Shown here in pieces: positions 1 through 6,311 of a DNA stretch of 7,395 nucleotides (its first letter is position 1; every line of letters begins with the position of its first letter). Source of the DNA: Myxococcales bacterium (lineage in GTDB: Bacteria; Myxococcota_A; Polyangia; Palsa-1104); contig JAHFDU010000198.1 of assembly GCA_023248835.1 (NCBI GenBank), forward strand, positions 1 through 7,395. Direction: 5' to 3'. The position numbers and the translations under genes were made by a program. The notes under the pieces are model-generated. The model did not search any database. It was given only the letters and a program-made list of their open reading frames with translations, and was not told the origin of the DNA.

Positions 1-1563
<1,563 letters not shown>

Positions 1564-1575
1564 CGCGTGCGTAAA

Positions 1576-2574
1576 CTATTTCGGAGAAGCGGCGGCGGTC
1601 AATACCGCCGAGATGCCAGCGCCGACGGAGGATCCACCGTCTTTGGCTTTGAGGGCCGCTGGATAGGCGCTGAGGCCGCGCAAGAACAGCTGCGCCATCA
1701 TCTCCTGCGGCGTGTTGAAGGTGACGTCGACGCCGGGAGTCTTCTGCGCCACCGCGAAGGCGCCGGTGGCGTCAAAATCGACGGTGAAGGCCCACTGCTT
1801 GGTGACAAACTCGTTCGCCGATTCGGAAAAGTCGACGACGCCGTGGCCGGTGCTGTCGGGAAATACCTCGGCGTCGAGGTAGGGCAGCGCTGGTTCGTTA
1901 CTCATCGGAGTGTAATGGACGACATCCATATCTTGCGTAATCGGATTGCTCGGACGAGTGGTCGAGCATTGAGCGAGGGTGGTCGATCCGACCGGGCACC
2001 ACTTGTAGTCCATGCCGTCCTTGATAAGAACGTCGCCCTTGGTGTAGCCGAGCGCGTCATCGGCAGCGTAGACCAAGCGCAAAGCGACGGTGCCTGAAAG
2101 TCCCCCCGGTTTGTCGAACGTGGCGTCGACCGAAGCGAGGGTCCAGATCAGGTCTTTGAACAGGGCGCCGTGCGTGTCCCAACTTTTTCCGTCGCAACAG
2201 GGGAATCCCTTGTCGAGAGCGGTGGGGTTCGAAAAATCAAAAGTTTGTGGCGCGCTTGCACTCGGAATCACGTCTAGTCCGAGATAGACTCCGGAAATTC
2301 CGAGCCTCAGTTTGAGCGAATCGAATTTTCCCGAAAATGCTGTCGGTGTAAAACAGGTGGCCACATTGAGCTGGCAGGCGTTGCCGCGCGCCTGGTTAAG
2401 CCCGATGGAGGTGGTAAATGGCTGCCCACCGCCGGAAGGAAACGGGGCACTTTGCGCCGCCGAGATCGATCCCCTGATCGTGGTGCTTCCATTCACCGAG
2501 GTCTTGGGGCCACTCGAGCCGCCACAAGCCGATAGCCCCGCCGCGACAAATAGAACGATCTTCGCTCTGCGCAT
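1576..2574 (-). CDS. Cysteine-rich lipoprotein of unknown family
   Basis: Predicted 332-residue exported lipoprotein. The N-terminus MRRAKIVLFVAAGLSAC is a short type II signal peptide: positive charges, a hydrophobic core, and lipobox L14-S15-A16-C17. The mature protein would begin at lipidated C17 followed by GGSSG. The frame is open further upstream to 2703, but the ATG at 2574 is chosen because it places the signal peptide at the N-terminus; the extra 43 residues look like read-through of the intergenic region. The mature part has six further cysteines (67, 74, 126, 127, 193, 203), enough for three disulfides, which fits a periplasmic or surface location. The fold appears beta-rich, with alternating hydrophobic strands such as LKLRLGISGVYLGLDV and TVALRLVYAADD. 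I recognise no family or catalytic motif. A substrate-free structural or binding role is possible but unproven. The ABC-F gene follows 12 bases downstream on the same strand. Confidence 0.85.
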   Translation of the reverse strand: MRRAKIVLFVAAGLSACGGSSGPKTSVNGSTTIRGSISAAQSAPFPSGGGQPFTTSIGLNQARGNACQLNVATCFTPTAFSGKFDSLKLRLGISGVYLGLDVIPSASAPQTFDFSNPTALDKGFPCCDGKSWDTHGALFKDLIWTLASVDATFDKPGGLSGTVALRLVYAADDALGYTKGDVLIKDGMDYKWCPVGSTTLAQCSTTRPSNPITQDMDVVHYTPMSNEPALPYLDAEVFPDSTGHGVVDFSESANEFVTKQWAFTVDFDATGAFAVAQKTPGVDVTFNTPQEMMAQLFLRGLSAYPAALKAKDGGSSVGAGISAVLTAAASPK

Positions 2575-2622
2575 GCGGACGATTGTAGGCTTTCTCAGAC
2601 AAACACACCAGTTTTGGCGAAC

Positions 2623-2646
2623 GTCTGGGGTCAAGAGACCCCAGAC
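2623..2646. repeat. Perfect inverted repeat, 10-bp arms, 4-base loop
   Basis: The arms GTCTGGGGTC and GACCCCAGAC are exact reverse complements separated by AAGA. No T-tract follows on either strand, so it does not look like an intrinsic terminator. It sits between two divergent promoters, so an operator for a dimeric regulator, or a hairpin in the leader of the hydrolase mRNA, are the simplest readings. Confidence 0.7.
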
Positions 2647-2709
2647 TGGACCGAAGTTGGCCGCCGCCTGGGGACCGGGCTGGTACGGGCCGTGCATGGT
2701 CATGGACCT

Positions 2710-2713
2710 GGAG
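2710..2713 (+). promoter_or_regulatory. Ribosome binding site of the hydrolase gene
   Basis: GGAG is placed 4 bases before the ATG at 2718. It decides the start: two nearby upstream ATGs (2696 and 2702) are out of frame with the hydrolase. Confidence 0.6.
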
Positions 2714-2717
2714 ATCT

Positions 2718-3908
2718 ATGGCCGGAGACAAGCAAGAGAGTTGGGACGCGGCGGCGACCGAATGGTCGCCAGCCGAGCGCGTTGACTCTTTTGATTCCAG
2801 CATTGGATCGGGCGCCATCGGCGACGTGCTCGGGCAGGACCGAGCCCGCCAGGCGAGTGCGGTCAGGCGCCGCACCCAGCGCGTTCCGAATGGTCAGACG
2901 CGGCCCTATGATCTGTCGCAGTTCCAAGAGCAGCGACTGCTTGGCACCTACAAAGAGGGAAAACTCTACGCGCTCGGTCGGGCGGCGGCCTATAATCCCC
3001 AAGCGCACCCGGTGATTCTCATTCACGGCATCATGGGTAGTCCGGCCAGTTTGCAAACTATCGCGGATAGGATTACGGACCTGCCGGTACAGCTCTATGT
3101 GTTTGCTTACGAGAGCTACGTTTTTCGTCGTACCAGCGAAGACGCACGCGATCTCGCCAATCAACTGTTCGCTCTTTCCAACCAGCACATCGGGGCTGGC
3201 CGCTCGATTTCGATCATCGCGCACAGCATGGGCGGCGTCGTCGCCCGCGAAATGTACAACTTGGTGTTGCGATCGTCCGCTGGCTGTCAGAAGAACTTTG
3301 GCGGTCTCGATGCGGTTGCGATTGACAGTCCGATGGAGGGGTTCGACGGGCCGTCCGACCGCCAGGGAGGAAACGCATTTCCGTTCGTGCCCAAGTCGAT
3401 GATTGACATGAGATCGGAATCCGAACTGATGATTCCGCTCTCGGACCCCGAACTTCCCGACAACATGACGCTGGCTCTGGTCTATTCAGAGGGCGGCAAC
3501 GTCACGCTCGATTACTACAAGGGAGAACTAGCCGTGATGCCCAAACTGCTGGCCGACCACATCAATTACGACAAACCAGTCGACGGTTCTCCCAAGATCA
3601 GAAACTTCTGGCACGCGCTGCGATCGTCCCAACGCTATATCGATTTCTTCGAAAAAATGGAGAGGCTGTCGCAACAGGGAAAGCTCGACGAGGCGGCGGT
3701 GTTGGTTGGGCTCAAACACTATTTTCCAGAATTCTCCGGCGGCCACACCTCGGTGCTAAATGATCCCAGGCTCGGGCGCATGCTGCGGCGGCGTATTTTG
3801 CGCAGTATCGCCACAGAGCAGGCACCGCCCGGCAGCGCCAAGCTCGCGCCCGAAAATGAGTGCCAGATTCCCGCTCCGAAAACTGATTGGGGCAATCCGC
3901 TCGGCTAA
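2718..3908 (+). CDS. Alpha/beta-hydrolase, lipase/PGAP1-like
   Basis: A 396-residue serine hydrolase, probably acting on an ester or lipid; the substrate cannot be told from sequence. The strand and oxyanion segment HPVILIHGIMG has H103-G104, the usual HG of lipases. The nucleophile elbow is IIAHSMGGVVAR with S170. The context is A-H-S-M-G, so the first Gly of the common GxSxG is Ala. The likely catalytic His is H343 in SGGHTSVLND, a GHxxVL-type context seen in lipase and PGAP1-like enzymes. The acid is less clear, with E258 or D265 in the strand LALVYSEGGNVTLD as candidates. There is no signal peptide or membrane segment. Residues 1-60 are polar and probably disordered, so the enzyme is predicted to be cytosolic unless exported by a signal-independent route. 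Its stop codon overlaps by 4 bases the stop of the convergent selenoprotein gene. I am sure of the fold and unsure of the substrate. Confidence 0.88.
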   Translation: MAGDKQESWDAAATEWSPAERVDSFDSSIGSGAIGDVLGQDRARQASAVRRRTQRVPNGQTRPYDLSQFQEQRLLGTYKEGKLYALGRAAAYNPQAHPVILIHGIMGSPASLQTIADRITDLPVQLYVFAYESYVFRRTSEDARDLANQLFALSNQHIGAGRSISIIAHSMGGVVAREMYNLVLRSSAGCQKNFGGLDAVAIDSPMEGFDGPSDRQGGNAFPFVPKSMIDMRSESELMIPLSDPELPDNMTLALVYSEGGNVTLDYYKGELAVMPKLLADHINYDKPVDGSPKIRNFWHALRSSQRYIDFFEKMERLSQQGKLDEAAVLVGLKHYFPEFSGGHTSVLNDPRLGRMLRRRILRSIATEQAPPGSAKLAPENECQIPAPKTDWGNPLG

Positions 3909-4246
3909 ATCAATTTGGCCAGTGCTGCCCGCGCATCTCCGGCAAAACCGAGCGTCACTTTTCCTGCCACAATTGCGATTGGGCGCCGCACCCGGCTGCC
4001 GTCGGCGGCGAGCCATTTGTAGAGCGACTCGCCCGACAGCCGGGCCGCTTCGGCACGCCGCTTGGGCGCCACCAACTCTTTCGGGTCGTCAATTTTGGTC
4101 GCGATTTTTTTCAATTCTTCGACGGAGAGCGGCTCTTTAATGAGGTTGCGCAGCACGAATTCATCGCCGATTTTCTGCGCAAGAAACTCTCGCGCTTTGA
4201 CGCATCCGGTTCAACCCGGTTTCCAATAGAGTTCAACTTTAGCCAT
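3905..4246 (-). CDS. Selenocysteine-containing ArsC/Spx-like thioredoxin-fold protein (TGA read as Sec at codon 12)
   Basis: A predicted thiol/selenol oxidoreductase of the arsenate reductase ArsC / Spx / YffB family, 113 residues, the usual family length. The frame starts at ATG 4246, passes one in-frame TGA (4211-4213, minus strand; codon 12) and ends at TAG 3905-3907. The N-terminus reads MAKVELYWKPG-U12-TG-C15-VKAREFLAQ: a first beta strand, the redox turn, then the first helix. In relatives the residue at U12 is the catalytic Cys of a CxxC or CxxS turn. Downstream family features are intact: NLIKEPLSVEEL (34-45), the R88-P89 pair before the conserved strand IAIVAGKVTLGF, and a final helix to residue 113. 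A hairpin of the bacterial SECIS type begins 16 bases after the TGA. A standard caller would begin at GTG 4156 and lose the first 30 residues, including the active site. Selenium readthrough is inferred; a nonsense mutation or sequencing error is the alternative. Arsenate specificity is not implied. Confidence 0.85.
4167..4209 (-). promoter_or_regulatory. Putative bacterial SECIS element within the ArsC-like selenoprotein gene
   Basis: Starting 16 bases after the TGA, minus-strand bases 4195-4177 form an 8-bp upper stem (GCGCGAGA with TCTTGCGC, one G-U pair) closed by the 3-base loop GTT. The first loop base, G at 4187, is the 24th base after the TGA. A lower stem can form between CCGGAT (4209-4204) and ATCGG (4171-4167) with one bulged G, separated from the upper stem by an A-rich internal loop. 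A short hairpin just after UGA with a G at the start of its loop is the general design recognised by SelB in bacteria. The structure was worked out by eye, not by an energy calculation. A competing CCGG/CCGG pairing around the TGA itself is possible. Confidence 0.7.
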
Positions 4247-4274
4247 GAACGCAAGTGTGCTTTAATGCGCAGCC
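4247..4274. promoter_or_regulatory. Compact 28-base divergent spacer with a candidate plus-strand -10
   Basis: The two start codons are only 28 bases apart, so both promoters must overlap or lie inside the opposing gene. On the plus strand TTTAAT (4261-4266) is a five-of-six match to TATAAT and lies 8 bases before the aminotransferase ATG, which would give a leaderless or nearly leaderless mRNA. The base stretch 17 bases before it (TTTAGC) is a poor -35. Neither start has a recognisable Shine-Dalgarno in this spacer. Confidence 0.4.
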
Positions 4275-5417
4275 ATGCTCAAACAATATCTGCTCACGCC
4301 TGGTCCGACACCGGTTCCGGAACGTGTCCTGCTGGCGATGGCGCAACCGATCATTCACCACCGCATGCCGGCCTTCATCAAGATTTTCAATGAAGCCGCC
4401 GAGGGGCTGAAATGGATTTTTCAGACCACCCAGCCGGTGTTGATGCTCGCCGGCTCGGGTACGCTAGGGATGGAAGCCGCCGTCGTTAACACCATGAAAA
4501 AGGGTGACAAGGCGCTCTGCGTCGTCGGTGGCAAATTTGGCGAGCGCTGGCGCAACATTTGTAAAGCTTTCGGCATCGAAACGATTTCGATCGATGTCGA
4601 GTGGGGGCACGCGGTCGATCCACAAAAAGTGAAGGCGGCGCTCGACGGTGACGACAAGATCACCGCGGTTTTTTCGCAGGCCAATGAATCCTCCACCGGC
4701 GTACGCCATCCGGTCGAGGAGATCGCAAAACTGACCGCGGCGCGAACGAATGTGATCAATGTAGTGGATGCCGTTTCAGCGCTTGGCGCTTTCGATCTGC
4801 CGATGGACAAGGCGGGGTTCGACGTGGTGGTTACCGGTTCGCAAAAAGCGCTGATGTTGCCGCCGGGCCAGGCCTACGTCGCGCTTTCCGATAAAGCCTG
4901 GGCGCGCACCGAAAAGCGCGACTTGCCCTGTTTTTACGCCGACCTCAAGCGCGAACGCAAAGCGCAAGCAGGCGGCGAGACCGCCTACACCCCGGCGGTG
5001 ACGCTCACCATCGGTCTTGTCGAAGCGCTGCGTATGCTCAAAGAGGATGGACTCGAAAACATTTTTTCCCGTCACGACAAGCTGGCGCGCGCCACCCGCG
5101 CTGCGGCCGAAGCGCTCGGCTGCAGACTGTATGCGCCGTCCGCACCTTCACCAACGGTGACTTCAGTCTGGGGTCCAGATGGCGTCGACACCGACAAAAT
5201 CGTCAAACATTTGCGCAACCAGTACGGCGTGTCGATTACCGGCGGGCAGGACGCCGCCAAAGGAAAGATCCTGCGCATCGCTCACCTTGGCTACTTTGGC
5301 CCATTTGACATCCTGACCTCGGTCACCGCGCTCGAAATGACGCTGACCGATCTCGGCGTCAGAATCACGCGCGGCGCCGGCACTGCCGCGGCCGAAGCAA
5401 TCCTAGCCAGCGCGTGA
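4275..5417 (+). CDS. Class V PLP-dependent aminotransferase (alanine/serine-glyoxylate type)
   Basis: A 380-residue cytosolic aminotransferase of fold type I, class V, the normal family length. The N-terminus LTPGPTPVP (7-15) is the hallmark opening of alanine-glyoxylate and serine-glyoxylate/pyruvate aminotransferases. The cofactor-binding segment AGSGTLGMEA (59-68) follows. VVDAVSALGAF carries D165, which pairs with the pyridine nitrogen of PLP. VVVTGSQKALMLPPG carries K191, the predicted Schiff-base lysine. LRIAHLGYF carries R334, expected to hold the substrate carboxylate. These enzymes move the amino group between alanine or serine and glyoxylate or pyruvate. Some relatives serve serine biosynthesis, but no serA is visible beside this gene. 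The start at 4275 matches the family opening, although no Shine-Dalgarno precedes it. The SUMF1-fold gene begins 4 bases after the stop, suggesting a shared transcript. Confidence 0.94.
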   Translation: MLKQYLLTPGPTPVPERVLLAMAQPIIHHRMPAFIKIFNEAAEGLKWIFQTTQPVLMLAGSGTLGMEAAVVNTMKKGDKALCVVGGKFGERWRNICKAFGIETISIDVEWGHAVDPQKVKAALDGDDKITAVFSQANESSTGVRHPVEEIAKLTAARTNVINVVDAVSALGAFDLPMDKAGFDVVVTGSQKALMLPPGQAYVALSDKAWARTEKRDLPCFYADLKRERKAQAGGETAYTPAVTLTIGLVEALRMLKEDGLENIFSRHDKLARATRAAAEALGCRLYAPSAPSPTVTSVWGPDGVDTDKIVKHLRNQYGVSITGGQDAAKGKILRIAHLGYFGPFDILTSVTALEMTLTDLGVRITRGAGTAAAEAILASA

Positions 5418-5421
5418 TCGC

Positions 5422-6126
5422 GTGCGGACTGCATTACGGAAGACCGTCCCTTTTTTCTTGATGGTTCAGATTCCGGGGGGCAGTTTTGTTATGGGCGGCG
5501 GCGAAGAAGCGGACGAGCAGCCGGCGCATCGCGTTTTTGTCTCCGCATTCTCCATCGATCGCGATGAAGTGACCGAAGCCGAGTATGCGCAGTGCGTTGC
5601 CAAGAAGAAATGTGCGCCGCACCAGTTTGTCGAAACCGGCAATCTGCCAGTCACCAATGTTTCGTTTGAAGAGGCCCAAACGTTTTGTCGATCGCTCGGC
5701 AAGCGCCTGCCGACCGAAGCCGAATGGGAGCGGGCCGCCCGCGGTGACGATGGCCGCATTTTCCCATGGGGCAACCAGCCCGACTGCATGCAAGCGAATT
5801 TTGGCAACTTCGAGGGCGAAGGGCGCTGTCCGCAAAATCCGGGCCGGCCAGTCGCAGTGGGCAGCTTTGCCGGAGCATCGCCGTTTGGCGTGCGCGATTT
5901 GGCGGGAAATGTTTGGGAGTGGGTCGCCGATCGCTACCAAAAGGACTACTACGCAATTTCTCCGGCAAAAGATCCAAGCGGGCCGGCGCGGGGAGCTCTG
6001 CGTTCGGTGCGGAGCGGCGCCTGCTGCTCGATGTTTGGCCTACCGCGGGCGCAGAACCGTCTCGCTTTTCCTCCCGAGTATCGCGACATTGACTTGGGAT
6101 TTCGATGTGCCGCCTCAAAAAACTGA
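5422..6126 (+). CDS. SUMF1/FGE-sulfatase-fold protein, probably without formylglycine-generating activity
   Basis: A protein of 234 residues from GTG 5422, or 221 from ATG 5461, covering a complete formylglycine-generating-enzyme/sulfatase-modifying-factor domain. Family landmarks are in order: IPGGSFVMG (17-25), FSIDRDEVTEAEY (43-55), LPVTNVSFEEAQTFC (75-89), LGKRLPTEAEWERAARG (92-108), FPWGN (114-118), GVRDLAGNVWEWVADRY (156-172) and C-terminal GFRCA (226-230). In true formylglycine-generating enzymes a GGSxxCxxxxC motif near the end supplies two catalytic cysteines. Here that segment reads RSGACCSMFGLPR, with adjacent C201-C202 and no cysteine at the second position, so that reaction is doubtful. 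Relatives serve as ligand-binding or regulatory modules. No clear signal peptide is seen. The start is uncertain because neither candidate has a good Shine-Dalgarno; the ATG places the domain at the very N-terminus. The gene lies 4 bases after the aminotransferase and is followed by a terminator. Confidence 0.88.
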   Translation: MRTALRKTVPFFLMVQIPGGSFVMGGGEEADEQPAHRVFVSAFSIDRDEVTEAEYAQCVAKKKCAPHQFVETGNLPVTNVSFEEAQTFCRSLGKRLPTEAEWERAARGDDGRIFPWGNQPDCMQANFGNFEGEGRCPQNPGRPVAVGSFAGASPFGVRDLAGNVWEWVADRYQKDYYAISPAKDPSGPARGALRSVRSGACCSMFGLPRAQNRLAFPPEYRDIDLGFRCAASKN

Positions 6127-6137
6127 ACCGCCCCGGC

Positions 6138-6157
6138 CCTCAGTTTTCTGAGGTTTT
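6138..6157 (+). terminator. Intrinsic terminator after the SUMF1-fold gene
   Basis: CCTCAG and CTGAGG pair as a 6-bp stem around a TTTT loop, followed directly by TTTT. It starts 11 bases after the TGA stop. The stem is short and the T-tract only four bases, so termination may be partial. A second, competing hairpin (GTTTTG at 6153-6158 with CAAAAC at 6165-6170) overlaps its 3' side. Confidence 0.55.
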
Positions 6158-6206
6158 GAAGTGGCAAAACTTCGGGTGCCAACGGACTGACTTGCGACAC
6201 TATCCA

Positions 6207-6228
6207 GCACATGTGCAACCGAACGGTT
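6207..6228. repeat. Two adjacent palindromes upstream of the candidate promoter
   Basis: GCACATGTGC (6207-6216) is a perfect 10-bp palindrome. It is followed immediately by AACCG-AA-CGGTT (6217-6228), with 5-bp arms. The pair ends 30 bases before the candidate -35. They could be an operator for an activator or repressor of the downstream lipoprotein gene. Short palindromes also occur by chance. Confidence 0.35.
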
Positions 6229-6258
6229 GATGATCACACGTAGATAATGACTTTTTGC

Positions 6259-6286
6259 TTGGCAAACAATGGAAGCGGTGTATGGT
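6259..6286 (+). promoter_or_regulatory. Candidate promoter of the CxxCH lipoprotein gene
   Basis: TTGGCA (6259-6264, five of six to TTGACA) and TATGGT (6281-6286, four of six to TATAAT) are spaced by 16 bases. A transcript would start near 6293, leaving a leader of about 20 bases with the ribosome binding site. Confidence 0.45.
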
Positions 6287-6302
6287 TCCGCAAAATAGAG
6301 CG

Positions 6303-6307
6303 GGAGG
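6303..6307 (+). promoter_or_regulatory. Strong ribosome binding site of the CxxCH lipoprotein gene
   Basis: GGAGG lies 4 bases before ATG 6312. It supports that start, which also yields a clean lipoprotein signal peptide. Confidence 0.75.
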
Positions 6308-6311
6308 GCCA

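Larger units (their letters stand above)
2575..2717. other. Divergent intergenic spacer between lipoprotein and hydrolase genes
   Basis: These 143 bases separate two divergent start codons and must carry both promoters. On the minus strand a TACAAT hexamer (2582-2587) lies 7 bases before the lipoprotein ATG; it could be a -10 element of a leaderless or near-leaderless transcript, but no convincing -35 sits 17 bases upstream of it. On the plus strand no good promoter was found for the hydrolase. The most notable element is the perfect inverted repeat at 2623-2646, listed separately. Confidence 0.6.

Noticed and set aside
2575..2703. N-terminal extension of the lipoprotein to an ATG at 2703
   Set aside because: It would bury the signal peptide 43 residues inside the protein and run through the inverted repeat of the divergent spacer.
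3905..4156. An 83-residue gene starting at GTG 4156
   Set aside because: It lacks the first strand and redox turn of the fold; the frame continues upstream through a TGA to an ATG with matching family sequence, so it is only the C-terminal part of the selenoprotein.
4211..4213. The TGA as a plain inactivating nonsense mutation (pseudogene)
   Set aside because: Not excluded, but less likely: the frame is otherwise intact on both sides, TGA rather than TAA/TAG was used, it falls on the exact catalytic Cys position, and a SECIS-like hairpin follows.
3887..4393. Plus-strand open frame of 168 residues
   Set aside because: It is antisense to the selenoprotein gene and overlaps the N-terminus of the aminotransferase; no recognisable motif.
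6153..6170. Second hairpin GTTTTG / CAAAAC after the SUMF1-fold gene as an independent terminator
   Set aside because: It overlaps the better-placed CCTCAG/CTGAGG hairpin and has no following T-tract.
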